Source: Annona cherimola (lineage: Eukaryota; Streptophyta; Magnoliopsida; Magnoliales; Annonaceae). From it: DNA of 64,000 nucleotides. The notes beneath the pieces were generated by a model that was given only the letters and a program-made list of their open reading frames with translations, had not been told where the DNA came from and did no database searches. The DNA is taken from positions 8,648,264 to 8,712,263 of the forward strand of contig CM059972.1 in assembly GCA_030490835.1 (NCBI GenBank). The letters are read 5' to 3'. This document shows, piece by piece, positions 23,624 to 36,643 of this stretch. A program made the position numbers and the translations under genes. The stretch's first letter is position 1; each line of letters starts with the position of its first letter.

Positions 23624-25398
23624 AATTAAGTAAATTAGTATGTTAACTTTTTAACATTCCTCATTTTATTCCCATTCTACTCTAAACAAAGAAAGCCTCT
23701 TGTTGAGTATTTAGTTCTTTCCACAAGTGCACGGGTCACGAATTGTAGTATTTAAAATAATGATCCCGAAGGGAATTCGGGACTTAAGATATTTTTTAAA
23801 ACACTTTTAGCAAACACCAAGTGAATAAGAAATGATAAAAAGAAAGGAATAACAAGAAAAAAGAATTTTGAGAACGTGAAATGAGGATTAGAAATAAAAA
23901 AATGAGACCACCTAAGGTCTAGAGTTTCACATATTATATCTGCAATGGATACGTAGAGTGCTTATTTTTTTGAAATATTTAGATATTATGTGTTAAAGGA
24001 AACAAACTTTAAATTATCCTTACATCTTCCCTCAAAGACTGCAAGGCGTAATCCTAATATTCTTAACCATCTATTCTCATAAGATTAAGCCAATTGGAAT
24101 ATATTAAGTTTTGTGGCAGTTCGTGGAATTCATCAAGGTCATCACACCTGTTCTTATGGTCTAGATTTTCTAGTTTAATATCTTGATTATCGTTAAAGGT
24201 GCAACTCGAGCTCATAAAACTCCGGTTTACATCAATCCTAATCCTAAACTTATTTCTATAACTCTATTTGTAAACCTAAACCCTAATTTTATTTTTAAAA
24301 TTCAAGTTCGGATTGAGTTTCAAGTTAGAATTCTTTCATCAATATATATATTTATTGTCCATCATATGCTTATTCAACTTCATATCTGTCTCTTAAAAAT
24401 CTAAAATGATAATTTTTTATCTTAAAGTAAGAAAATTTAATAATAATTAAGAGTAGAAAGAAGAAAACTTCATATAGATATTTTCTTTGCATCAAGTAAA
24501 TTAGTAGTCATGTTTTGAAGAATAAAGAGGTACATCTTTTTCCTATTCTGAAATTTAATATTAATATCATAATCATATATATAAACATTAACATCCAACC
24601 ATAATAAAAAAAACTTATAATGCCAAGAAAATCATCTAACAACTACAACAATATCAAGTCAAATTTAAGACATTATATCAATAATCCTAACTATATTATA
24701 GAATAAGCAACAAATTAACATACTATATCAATTACTGCAACTATTTCCACGTTACAAGTCAATAACCAAAGCGAATTAACACCCGAGCACATTCACAATG
24801 ACATAATTCTACCTATAGAATAAGTCATTAAGAGTATTTATATGTTACCTCATCAAAGATGGCTAGAAACGAGCAATTGACGGAAGAACCTAATTCTATT
24901 CTAAAAAGAAACAAGAAATAAATAGTTAACTCTAGGGGCTTTGAGAAGAAGAAAGGAGATTTTAGAAAATATAAGGGTAATCAAACCTATTTGAAAAGAA
25001 TGATAGCGGAAGGAGGATTGAAAAAGGAAAGGCACAAAGAAGATGAGTTGTTGCCATCAGAGGAGGAACATAGCGGAGCTACTATAGATGGAGAAAGAAA
25101 CAACAGTCATAATTAGAGAAGGAGAGGCAACACGATAATGGCACAGTTGAGGAAAAAGAGGCGTATAGTAACCCAACTAGAGAAGGAGAAGTCGGTGCTG
25201 TGACAGGAGCTACAAAAAGAAGCTTAAAGAAGTCTGCTAGCCATGGAGAAGAAGATTTGTAGCCACCAAAAATCAATGCCTCGTTATAGTCACCAATTGA
25301 CTGTCAATGTCGCGGCTTGGAGAAGAGTTAGATGGCAGCATTTGTGGTCGCAACAATTATAAAAAATGATGAAGAGAGATGGGTCGATGCAGACCTAG

Positions 25399-26599
25399 TA
25401 GGGGTGCAACTTGGTCCGGGTAAGTCTAAGTAGGGGTTTACCTTACCCTTACCCTATTTTAGACCGGGTTGCTTCTTGGGTTACCCTAACCTATTTTTCA
25501 AGGTTGGTTCCAATTTCGGTTTCGGTTCTAAATCAGTTCCAAAAGTAATATATAATCTGCTCCATCTACTAATATAAATATGTACAAATAAAATATATAA
25601 CCAGTTGAGTATGAGTCAGCAGTTAATCGACACAGCTGCCCAGCCACACTATACAATGTGTTACATGAAATGCAACAATCTATTGTTATCTGTACCATGC
25701 TATCTGTTGGAAATTGACATGGGAATTAGTTTAAATAAATGTACATAAGAAATAAAACATACTCTTTTGTCGTTCCCAAATTGATATGCATTCAAATCTC
25801 CCATGTGAGGTGTTGCAAGGCCCAACATCTCCATGAAGCCACTGCTCTAAGTTCCCATTGTTGAGATACTCGTAAACAAGCATCCTCAATAGGGGAAGAT
25901 GAAACCTTGAATCATCGACGCTACAATGAAAGACGAAGAGAGAAAGAGAGACAAACAGAGAGACAGAGACAGAGAGAGATAGGCCCGGAAAAATTGATCG
26001 AGAGACAGAGAGAGAAAGATAAACAGAGAAAGACTAAGACAGAGAGATTGATCGAGAGAGAGAAACAGAGATAGAGAGAGATCGAGAGAGAGAGAGAGAC
26101 AAGGAGATTGAGAGAGAACGAGTGAGAGAGAGAGAGACAAACAAACAGAGAGAGTGAGAGAGAAGGCGACACCAGAAGGGAGGGGTCGGGAAGCAACGAC
26201 ACCAGAAAGGGAGAGAGATGCAGCGACGGAGCTCGGAAAAATCGAGAGGAAGAGGGAGAAGCGGGAGACGGCTCTAGGGTTCTGGTGATTTGGGATTTCG
26301 GTAATGTTATGAGGGACGATTTGGGATTTTAATAATGTGATAATTGTGAAGATGTTGATAGCCTATCAGATAAGCTCGATGGGATATAACTGACAAGTGC
26401 TATAAAATATCATAGGTTATGTGAAATCTGGGTCGGTTCCGGGTACCCGGCTACTGGAGCCGACCCTACCTGATTTCGAACGGGTATCTAACAAAGGAAA
26501 CCAAACCAACCCCCCAGGTAGGTTCTTGGAACCTACCCTACCCTAATTAGGGTACCCAACGGGTCGAATCGCGGGTACCCAGACCAAGTTACACCACTA
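25399..26599. mobile_element. Nested non-autonomous hAT element, B only
   Basis: The ends are TAGGGGTGCAACTTGG and AAGTTACACCACTA, flanked by a perfect 8-bp duplication agacctag (25391-25398 and 26600-26607). The matching point in copy A (about 1620-1640) is uninterrupted. Subterminal repeats of ggtaccc/ggttcc type near the right end closely resemble those of the autonomous element ending at 22258, which makes that element or a relative its likely source of transposase. Confidence 0.92.
25925..26165. repeat. GA-rich microsatellite
   Basis: Impure gaga repeats with interspersed acaaacagag units, inside the nested hAT element. Leu/Ser-rich open frames on the minus strand here are artefacts of the repeat. 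Confidence 0.9.
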
Positions 26600-27117
26600 A
26601 GACCTAGTGAAGGAGGAAGATGGGTGTGGCCACATGGGCTGACTGTTGATGGTTAGCTCGCTGAAGTTGAAGAGAGCCGCTGGTTCAAGGAGGTCATGGA
26701 TGGCATCATTAGCACCATCAGTCGTCGCCGAAAGAGAAAATAACGGAATCGTTGATAGAAGAGAAAACGACAAATCTGAAAGTCGTTGCTATAAAAGAGA
26801 GAAGTATGCAAGTTTGTAACGGCCATAAGGGATGTTGTCACCAGAAGAGAGAGGGAAAGCGATGACAGTTGCAACCTACTATGAGAGGTTGGGAAGTGGT
26901 AAGGTGGGGCTGCAACCAAAAAGGAGGAAGGTAGAGTTTAGGTGGCTTGTATGTACCTGTAACTCAAGTTCAGGTTCACCAGGTTCGGTCTTAGTATAAC
27001 CTGGAACCAAGCAGATTTAAATTTGGTTCGGGTTCGAGCTTAATAGTAGACTGTTTTAACACTGCCCAAAATCAAGTTTGGGCTGAACCCAGACTAAGTT
27101 GTACTTCTAATTATCGT

Positions 27118-28812
27118 ATATTAGACTTCCACCTCTCGGTTCCTTCATCTAATATATTGGAATCATTGACAAAATATGAACTCAAACACTAAGCAAGTAT
27201 TTAAATTGTAAGATATCAAATTAACACAAATATCCTTCGTAAATCAAACAAAACCACAATATCCACTACAGAGTACCCATGTTATATCTTAAACTCTAGA
27301 TTAAGGGGATTAAGGATTTAATTTAGTATGTTTAAGATCAAATCCAAACACAAAATAAAATTGTATCTCAAATCTATCTCAAACACAACAATTAAAACCA
27401 AAGGAAAGCTTATTGGATTAAAAGCTTTGATGGCATCTCGAACTCTCCATGCAATTCTCCACTTCACTTCTCACATCATGCTTTTCGCCTTCTCTTGCTC
27501 TTGAATGTCAACCCTAGCTTCGAGAATGTTCTAAGATACTCTAGAACTTGTACAACGAGTGTTTATATAATGCTCACCCAAGAACTTACGCAAAACCTAG
27601 TTTAAAGCGGATTAAATCCGCAACCAGGTACCATGTGTGGCACTTTGGAGTGTGATTTTTGCTTTGAATTTTTGTGGTATTTTGACCCCATGTGCCCCCA
27701 ACCGTATTTTATTTTCCTCGACACATTTAAAACGTTTTGGTCCCTATTTTGCTTTAAACTTGAGTCTTGAAATTACATTTAACTTCCACTTACATTGGGG
27801 CTTATCGATTTAACCTTGTTTATACCAAATTTGCATGTAATTTTCCTGTTTTGCATAAACAACATCAAGTAGTGAGTGTTTTCACATAACCAAGCTTAAT
27901 TAATCAACTTATGACTCAAATTATCTAAATTACTCGCATTCTCATTTAATTATCATTCAAAATAAATAGTATAAAAATAACTTAACATTGAGGTATGAGG
28001 TAAGATTGGTTGCAAACAAAATGCTTCATTTTGACCAAATCAAGGTAATTTTATGAAATCTAAACCAACAAATATGTTTAACATATCATATTTAATTAGG
28101 AATAAAAATAGCATTAAATAATCATAATATGTTATGGTATCAATATCAATTAATAATCTATATAAAGAGTTTTGCTTTTGTGAAACTTTATTTCTATGTA
28201 CTTTTATCCATTTTTCACACCTTAATGATTAATGTGAAATTTACTTCATTCATTTTATTTTGTTTAGCATTACTTATATTATCATCGAATTTCATCATTT
28301 GTTTAGTATCATTGTGCATGAGACTCATTTATAAATTTGTAAAATCATTATTAAAAAATAATTTGATGCTAAATATCAACTGGTGGCCCAACTTTATCCT
28401 ACACTAGGTATAGCAACCATACAACTTCCTTTTTACTTTTTTCCGATTTCTAATGTAACTTTTAGAAATAAGATTTGAGTTATTATTTTTTCAATTAAAG
28501 GTGGATTAAGATTAGAAAAGAAACTAATTGTTTGGTTCGTGTGATATGCTAGTTTGGCTTCGCTTCACTGGTGACATTGGTCCTAGTGCTAAGCTCAATT
28601 CCCTTCACAAATGTCTTGATTTCATGTGAATGGAGAAATAAGTTATAGGAAATTTTAAAAATTAGTGCTATATATAGATTTAGCAAAATTCTAATCTAAC
28701 CGCTTAAAATCTCAACACCATGTAACAAAGAAGAGTAGGAATGCTCCCACTCACCAGAGCCACTTTTTTTATTTTTTCACATAAAAAGCCTATTTTTTTT
28801 AAAAAAAATTAG
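27118..28812. other. Intergenic DNA, no gene
   Basis: Matches copy A 2206-3925. No coding sequence or RNA gene can be supported. Confidence 0.4.
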
Positions 28813-29086
28813 GATATGTTTAGAAAGTGTTGAAACTTTTAGATAAATTTTTTTGTATAAAATTTTTTAAATAAGGGGAAAATTACGTGATATAACAATG
28901 GTAATGATGAAAAGTAAAGAGATTAAAATTGAAATAGATACATCAACTATATGAATAGTCATGTAAAAATAATTGAAAAATATAGTAGTTGCATAAGAAA
29001 ATATGAAGAAATAATTAAAAATAAAATAGCTATCGAAAGTAAAAAAAAATTTGATTGAAAATTTTTTAGTGTAAATAAACACATTC
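28813..29086. mobile_element. Decayed Tourist-like MITE (copy B)
   Basis: Counterpart of 3926-4210, with ends ggatatgtttagaaag and aaataaacacattct. Poorer ends than in copy A. Confidence 0.5.
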
Positions 29087-31545
29087 TTCAAAAATGTTTA
29101 TAACCATTTAAAAATAGAAAAAATTGCACATCTAAGGAGTTCATACTTGAGTCCATACATGAATACGAAAAAATTTAAACTACTGAAAAAATAATAGCTT
29201 TAAGAGGTGGAAGCATTCAAGTTTCAGTGCACCTGGTGAATTGTGTCATTCTTGTTTCATAAATGTATACAGATCCAATACCACATTTGACGCACTATCC
29301 TTTTTTTTATTTTTTGCACTATTGTATGTTGGATTTTGAACACGCATATATAATAATTATATATGTTATCATAAAGAATTGTCCAATTTTTAAGTTGATC
29401 TTATAAAGTTTATAGACCTAAATTATCCAATAGAATATAGATCCCTTATGCATAGAAATTATATTACCTAATTTTTAATTTTTATTTTTATAATGAGAAA
29501 AATTAGAAATAAGAAAATATATGCTCTTTATAAGTAGCTGTAGTTCTCAAGTATGCACAAGGATTTCTTTTCCAACATCTCATCACTGGAAGAGAAATAA
29601 CCTTAGAATACTAACTTGGAAAACTCAAAACCTATGATTCAAGTATGTAAAGGCTTGATTGTAATATAAATTTGAAATGAATGTAAATATACACTAATAA
29701 AAAAAAGTATGTTTTTGCTTGTGGCTTATTTTTTGTTAATTTAGCATGAAAAATTTTGAGGCTATTATAATTTTAGTTAGTAAAAGATTTCCCAACATTG
29801 TATTTTTTGGCTTGCAAATGTGAAATGCCTCATTTTTATTCAATTTTTAAAGCATAAAAATGTGGAAAAAAACTATATATATGAAAACGCCATGCTTAGG
29901 CTGTGATTGAAAAAATTCAAAAATAAAAAATAAAACTAAAAATGGATAAAGCAGCCGATGCACTGGATCATTACCCTTTGAAATAAGATTTTCAGTTATA
30001 ATTGACATTTTAAATTAAAGGTGGATCATGGTTCAGTAGTTCAGTCTAACACAACGTCGCAAAGAATTCCTTTGTCCCATTCTTGGGCATATGCTAGGTT
30101 GGTTGGCTTCACGTCACGGGTGAGATTGGCTTAAGATTTCGACTTTTGGGGGTAAAAATCACCATTAAATAATTAAAATATGCTATAGTATTAATTTCTC
30201 CTAACAAGTTATTGTATAAAAAAAGTTTTGAAAATGTGAGAGACTAATATGATAAAATATAAGTAAGGAGTAGTTATATGAAAAAATATGCAGAAATGAT
30301 TGGAATGCAACTAGTAGCGTAAAAAGATTAGTGTAGTTATATGAAAAGGCGCATAGAAATTTTTGGTGCAAAAGTTTTTTTTTTCCGTAAAAACTTTTAT
30401 CAAAATAATACGTAAAAACTTTTACCTTACGTGACATATATAGTTTTTTTAATGATTTTGTTCGACAATGATGTAAATATAATTTTAGCAAGATAAACGG
30501 TTTAGTTTTCATAAAATCACCTTAAAGAGTTCAAATCAAAGAAGCATTTTCACTTTTTGAGGTAAGTAGGACACGTATCCAACTAATCATACCTCGTACA
30601 TACTGCGGTCTTTATACTGCCACAAAGAAGTGTAACCGGTTCTAAACCTCGAAGCTCTTGCCTTTTGCGAACCATAATACATCTTATAAATCTAAGACCC
30701 TATTTATTTAATTAAGATATTTAAAATCACCACAAGTTTTCGGGTTTGAAAGAAATCGAACCCATTTATGGAGCCGATAGGGACTCCTTTAATTTCGAAA
30801 TATATTTTTAAATGTTACAAGATTTTATTTCTATCTAAACCATAAAATAGGTTTAAATCATCATTTCAGTGTTCACCGTACAGTGAATAAAATTATAATT
30901 TTTTATTATTTAATTATATCAAATTACCTATCTGGTGGTGTGTCGATTGTCGACCTTCAAGTCATCCGAGACTCCCAGCAACGTAGCCTCCTCTTGCAGC
31001 GATTGGGCATGGACTGTTGCTCGCTTAGTGCAAATGGCATGGTACAAGGGCCCATCTCTCATCTTACTTTCCCCTTTTGACCCAGGTCAACTAGGTTTGA
31101 CGAAATGTCTGCCTCAATTTTATTTTCTTCCTTCAAGGTTTCTCTTAAATTTCCTTTTCAAAAAATATATTTTTTTCTCTGTTTTTAATTTCTAACTTTT
31201 TTTTACTAAGGATGTGTTTGAGAAGTGATAAAAATTTTGGATGAAAAATTTTTATTGTAAAAGTTTTTTAAATTGTAGAAATGATGTGACATGATATGAG
31301 TAATTATGAAGAATTTAGGGAATAAATTTTAAAAATATGTTAGTCGTGTATAAATAATTGAAATGTACGATAGTTGTATAAGATTATATAAATAAATAAT
31401 TAAAAATAGTGTACAAATTGTATTATATATGAAGATAGACAAAGTGGTTCAAATTGTTCTTGATGTGGTTTGGGAAGTTAAATTGTGACAGAGGTTAAGA
31501 AGCTAGCTCTCGCGTTTGATTAACATTAACGCCTTGATTTTGCAG
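29087..31545. other. Intergenic DNA with the empty hAT site
   Basis: Matches copy A 4211-8915, minus the hAT insert. The single ctcccagc at 30972-30979 marks the empty site. A truncated Tourist-like MITE starts near 31210 and runs into a deletion of what is about 8310-8795 in copy A. Confidence 0.6.
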
Positions 31546-33085
31546 GAATAACACATGTAGGAGGCGACATGTTCAAGTCCATGCCATCTGGTGATGCAAT
31601 CTTCATAAAGGAAACCTAGCTAGACCGTGATTAGGAAAAATGAGCTTTAGTTCAGGATTGAAAATCTTCGTTATAAAACTTTATAATGTATATTTAGTTG
31701 CATTAGATGTATCAGGCCCGCTTCTATGCAACCAGATTACATAGAGCAATTCCATATAACCCCCTTCATTTTTGAGATTTTGATATTTGATGAAAAATTC
31801 AATTCATTCATTATATTTAACACTATTTGTTTAGTTATGAAACCAAGTTTTCTCCGAATCCAATATGTGTAGGTCACATTTACTTAAAAATAGGTACATT
31901 CATGTGTAAATTAAGAAAAATACTTAGATTCATATATTTATAATATTTTAGATGGTTTAAATATTGAAAATATTACTTAAAAACTGATATGTAATATTAA
32001 ATTATTTTACTAAGTTAATTTACACATTTATAGATGTGGCCATATACAGTGATAAATTAAAGGATTTCCATTATAATATAAATGATACTAAATACAATAG
32101 ATTGAGTGGATTTTCTATGAACATCTAGATATTAAAAATGGGAGGAGGGTTACATAGAAGAGATTTACGGAAGCACTCTCCTAGATCTATTTAGGCTATA
32201 ATCAATTATTTAGCTATAAATACATGGTTACTTTTGAGTTATAGCATTTGGAAAAAGTGAATAAGCATAATTAAATCAAATATTGACTTCAAAAAAGTGA
32301 CCAAGTATAATAAATTTTATTTTTGTGAATATTATTAGATGTCTAGGAAACATGATTCATTTAGTAATGGCTAATTTTATTAAAAAAATTTAATGCAGCT
32401 AGCTATGCTATTTATGTGAAGCTTGTGGCTATTATGGTTATTCTTCAATAAATGAATTATAGAAATTTCCCTTCATAACTCATGCTTCAATATTAGCTTA
32501 TTACAGAAAAATAATTGTATTGCTAGAAATCTTCTATTTTTTTGCAATGAAAAGAATCGCTGCAAGTCGATTGCTACAGTCATTAATTAGCAAATATGTT
32601 TTAAGAAATGTTGGTAAAAGTTAATTATTTCACAAAGAGTTTTCTATTCTTTCGCAACCAATCTTAATACCATGCTAAAAGTACTATAGTTCGTTGTTAA
32701 AAAGGTTTCCTGGCAGTGTGACAAGATAGTCATTGTGTTTGAAGATTTAATGCGTAGCTAAATACATTGTTGATGTTTTTTGCAGTGGGTTTTAACATCA
32801 TTTAGTGATGATGCATGCTTATCAGTATTAAAGAACTGCAATGATGCGCTCCCAATGGGAGGAAAGGTCATTGTTTGTGAACCTGTTTTGCCAAAGGAAC
32901 ACGATAACAGTCAAAGGACTCGAACCCTTACAGAATGCGACATCTTCTACATGAACATCTGTCAGGCTAAGTGTAGAGTACGTACTGAGGAAGAATACAA
33001 GCAATTTGGCCAAGTTGTTGGATTTTGCAATTTTCGAGCAATCTGCGTTGTTGATCTCCTCACCGTCATGGAATTTAAGAAGTGA
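31546..33085 (+). pseudogene. Nicotinate N-methyltransferase-like 3' fragment (copy B), donor lost
   Basis: Exon 31546-31610 contains THVGGDMFKSMPSGDAIFIK after a good CAG acceptor, but the donor is GAAACC where copies A and C have GTAACC, so normal splicing is lost. The last exon 32786-33085 is fully open. It starts WVLTSFSDDACLSVLKNC, contains VCEPVLPKEHDNSQRTRT and KCRVRTEEEYKQFGQ, and ends with TGA. It is the longest of the three and keeps the segment deleted in copy A. The intron contains the 470-bp insert at 31713. There is no upstream exon, so it is a fragment. Role and family as for copy A. Confidence 0.83.
31713..32182. mobile_element. 470-bp insertion, probably a hAT-type MITE
   Basis: Flanked by agatgtat (31705-31712) and agatctat (32183-32190), an 8-bp duplication with one mismatch. 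Copy A has a single agatgtat at 9075-9082, so the borders are supported by an empty site. The ends start caggcccgcttc and, inverted, aggagagtgcttcc, a weak inverted match. A relative lies at about 17040-17440. Confidence 0.72.
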
Positions 33086-33680
33086 TAATGAAACCAATTT
33101 CCACAAATAATTGATGATTGTTTTCATGTTACGATTCATTTGTCTGTTAGAATTAACTATATATTTATTTAGCTGCTACTACTTTCCTGACATGCCTTAC
33201 TATCAAGTGTGTGGGTTCAATTACCTTTTGAAAAAACCAGTGTGGGCTCGATTTAATTTGGATGAAGGCAATTCTAACTATAGCCTAGATTACTCAAAAC
33301 ATTAAACTTAATCGTACTTGGGCCTATTTTCATAAGTTGAATGCTAACCTTACTTCAATCGTAACCTAGACCCAAACTCAATATTATTTGTAAGTTTGGA
33401 TAATTTTTTTGTTGAAATAAAGACAATCTACATTTTCTCCTATAAATTATCAATTAATATATTAATTTAAATGCAAAAGAATTAAATATTCAGGCTACGA
33501 TCTTCTCAATGTCATTTAAGACCATTCTAACACAACCATCTAAGACCATTCTGACATATCTTTTTTTTCCTGATGATAAATGAAATGGATATGATAAGGA
33601 TAAAATAAAAGTAACTATATTTGAGATTTTTTTTTACTGAGCTTTGCCAATTTTAGTTAGCACACATAATTGTATAACAT
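33086..33680. other. End of copy B and spacer, no gene
   Basis: To about 33490 it matches copy A 9981-10385. The remainder is unrecognised AT-rich DNA before the hAT target site. Confidence 0.5.
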
Positions 33681-34007
33681 ATTAAAAATAATGCTTTCAG
33701 ATCCGAACCAGTGAAAAAACTGGTCTAGTTAGAACCGGTTTGACAGATTAAGTAAATCGATTTGAACTTGTGACATTAGCATGACGTATTTATGTTATTA
33801 TAAATGTTTAGTTATTTTTAATTAATAATATATCAATAAATTATATATCCATGCAAGAAAAAATTGCATTTTTTTCAGCGGCAAAGTAGCAAACCCACTT
33901 TGGTTTTTTTTAAAATTTTTTCAACCCTAGCTCAGAATTCGTGACACTCTTGACTTTATCATTAGCTATTTTGATTTTGTTTTTTATGTTTCTTCCAAAC
34001 CGGCCTA

Positions 34008-34365
34008 TGTTGGAATTGGGTGATGCAGAAAAGTACCTGAATCTATCGATGTCAAAAATTCCACGTGAAATGACAGGAACAATCTTACTAAGTACAAAGT
34101 CTTCTTCTACAGTACTTTCTCCCGTTAATACCAGCAGCCGATGGGCAACCACAAGTGTAAAATTGTGTGTAAGAGGGACCCAGACTCCCCTACTTATATA
34201 GAGCTTTTCCATCATGCTCAAATAGAAAGAGAATCAACCGCTTAAGAAATTGTCATATTCCAAAATATGCGAAGTTACCACTTTTATGCAAAATCTAGAA
34301 TTATATATTATATTAGACCACTTTATACGATCTTAAAAGATCGAATATTCTTACAAAATCTAACA
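34008..34365 (-). repeat. Copia 3' LTR
   Basis: It begins tgttggaattggg and ends aaaatctaaca as written on the plus strand. It is a diverged direct copy of 41204-41549. Confidence 0.92.
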
Positions 34366-34380
34366 ATCTCCCACTTGGCC
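34366..34380 (-). other. Polypurine tract next to the 3' LTR
   Basis: On the minus strand this reads ggccaagtgggagat immediately before the LTR start, a classic plant copia polypurine tract for plus-strand priming. Confidence 0.88.
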
Positions 34381-34917
34381 TAATATATATATTTAATCAA
34401 AAATTATAAAAATAAAATTCCTAAATTCAGCATTTGAAAATTTCCGGATGAGTGTACTCATTTGAAAAACATGCCTAGCCAATGAATACGCAATTTCAAT
34501 ATTTATACTTAAATTAAGAAAATCTGTTAATATAAATCACTTTGGTTATATGCAATATGTGCACATTTCCTTTCATGCATAATGATATTATTACATTTAC
34601 TCAATTGAGTTCTTAATACTGAATTTGCAATAATATGGTATATTTACAATAGCGTTTCACTTTAATGTTAGATAGACATTCTTCTGTTTCAACCACACAT
34701 AATAGTTAATAAAATATAATAATGAAACAGAAAGAAAAATTAATCATCTATTATGAAATGTATATCCATTACATCAATAATTTTCCCATACAAAAAGACC
34801 CACTTTTTTTACATGTCCAGAAAAGACACTAGGCGTCAAAGCCTTAGTCATGGAATCAGCTATCATGTCTTTACTGCTAATAAAACTAATGGATATAAGA
34901 TGATCGCTAATTCTTTC

Positions 34918-35331
34918 CTACAGTGACATGAACTTAGTGTCAATATGCTTGTTAACACCAATAATTCTTCTGTAATTGGAGAAACTAATCGCTGATAAAT
35001 CGTTACAATACATTCTCATAGGTTTAGAAATAGAATCTACAACTTTAAACCCTGAAATGAATTTCCTCAACCACAATGCATGTAAGGATGCTTTATAACA
35101 ACCAACAAACTCAGCTTCCATAGTAGAGTCAACAACACGATGTTGTTTGCAACTTTTCCACGAAACTGTTCCACCAGCTAATAGAAAAATATATCTAGAT
35201 GTAAACCTTCTTCTGTCTAAGCAACCTACGTAATTTGAATCTGTATAACTGATTACCTCTAATTGATTGGTTTCACCATATGTGAGCTTACAAATTTTAG
35301 CTCTTTGGAGATATCGCATTACTTTCTTCAC
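34918..35331 (-). pseudogene. Copia RNase H domain remnant
   Basis: Would degrade the RNA strand of the cDNA hybrid. The frame has YLQRAKICKLTYG, then ISYTDSNYVGCLDRRRFTS with the first Asp, WKSCKQHRVVDSTMEAEFVG with the Glu, and YCNDLSAISFS with the next Asp. These are the standard landmarks of copia RNase H. It is open over 137 codons but separated from the RT by stops. Confidence 0.88.
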
Positions 35332-35337
35332 TACTTT

Positions 35338-36643
35338 TCAGTACTCAATTCCTTGATTGCTTTGATATCTTCCAAGTAATTTCATTGCATAGCTAATATC
35401 AAGACGTGTGCATACTTGGGCATACATCATACTCCCAAAGACAGATGGATATGGGACGGACTTCATTTTCTGCTTTTCAATCTCATTCTTTGGGCATTGA
35501 TGCAAACTATATTTGTAACCTTTGAAGATTGACACTTCACATGATGAGCAGTTCAACATACTAAACCTTTCTAAGACTTTTCCAATATAAGCCCTCTATG
35601 ACAACCCTAAAAGTCTTTCGAGTCTATTTCATTGGACCTCAATCCTAATGACACATGATGTCTCACCCATATCTTTTATATCAAAATGTTTTGAAAGAAA
35701 ACTCTTAGAATTATGTAGGAGACCGAAATCATTAGTAGCAAGCAAAATATCATCCACATACAAAATCAGAAATATAAACTTGCTCTCACTCAACTTTAGA
35801 TATATATACATTGATCTCCAATATTTTTTATAAATCCGAAGGAAGTGATAACCTTATTAAACTTTAAGTACTACTGTCGGAAAGCTTGTTTAAGTTCATA
35901 AGTGGATTTCTTTAATTTGCATACTAATGAGTTTTTTCCTTCCATTTCAAAACCTTCTGGTTGCATCATGTATACCTCTTCTTTAAGATCTTCATTCAAA
36001 AAGGCTGTCTTTACATCAATTTGGTGTAATTTCAAGTCTAAGTGAGCCACTAAGGCCATAATGATCCTGAGTGAATCTTTTATGGAAACTGGTGAAAATG
36101 TCTCTTTATAGTCACGCCTTCCTTTTGAGTGAATCCTTTAGCAATAAGTCCGGTTTTGTACCTTTCTACATTATCTTTAAGGTCTCGTTTGGTTTTGAAA
36201 ATCCACTTACAACCAATCGGTTTATACCACTCAGGTAACACAACATGATCCCAAACTGCGTTCTTGTACATGGATTTCATCTCATCTTTCATAGCATTGA
36301 CCCATGATTCAGATATTTTACTATTAATGGCTTATTTGAAAGTAAATGGATCATCTTCAATACTAGGATCATCAATACATTCTTCTAAATATACAATGTA
36401 GTCATCTAAAATAGTAGGTCTTCTAACTCTTTGAGACCTTTTTGTTTCATTAATATGATCTATATTGTCATCATAATAAATGTTATCTGAATTGAATGTA
36501 GGTTCATTGTTGACTTCTTCAACAAATTGCACAGCAATCTCTGGTTGTTGATCTATCAAGTCATGATCAACAATCTTAGTTCTTGCATCTGTGAGTGAGG
36601 TACCTGGGAAAGGATCCTTAATCTCCTCAAACTCCACATTCAC
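35338..36643 (-). pseudogene. Copia reverse transcriptase remnant
   Basis: Pieces in order on the minus strand are the integrase-RT linker (36332-36643), WIFKTKRDLKDNVERYK and LIAKGFTQKEG (36080-36292), QIDVKTAFLNEDLKEEVYM (35871-36059), FLILYVDDILLATND with the catalytic YVDD (35629-35811), and the SMMYAQVCTRLDISYA connection region (35338-35559). Frameshifts and stops separate the pieces, so no active enzyme can be made. Confidence 0.9.

Larger units (their letters stand above)
24194..27109. mobile_element. Non-autonomous hAT element (copy B), split by a nested hAT
   Basis: Counterpart of 439-2205. The ends are taaaggtgcaactcgagc and aagttgtacttcta, flanked by a perfect 8-bp duplication attatcgt (24186-24193 and 27110-27117). 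Removing the nested element 25399-26599 leaves about 1.7 kb that matches the copy A element. It has no transposase. Confidence 0.88.
23749..33490. repeat. Segmental duplication copy B
   Basis: Collinear with copy A over its whole length, from tatttaaaataatgatcc at 23749 to gaattaaatatt near 33490. Compared with A it lacks the 1.57-kb hAT insert of A (empty site at 30972-30979). It carries a nested hAT insert at 25399-26599 and a 470-bp insert at 31713-32182. It has lost roughly 400-500 bp that follow the MITE in A (A about 8310-8795). The breakpoints show no terminal repeats. Confidence 0.85.

Noticed and set aside
25886..26202. Leu/Ser-rich frames on the minus strand that look like a membrane protein
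   Set aside because: They are translations of a GA microsatellite inside a transposon.
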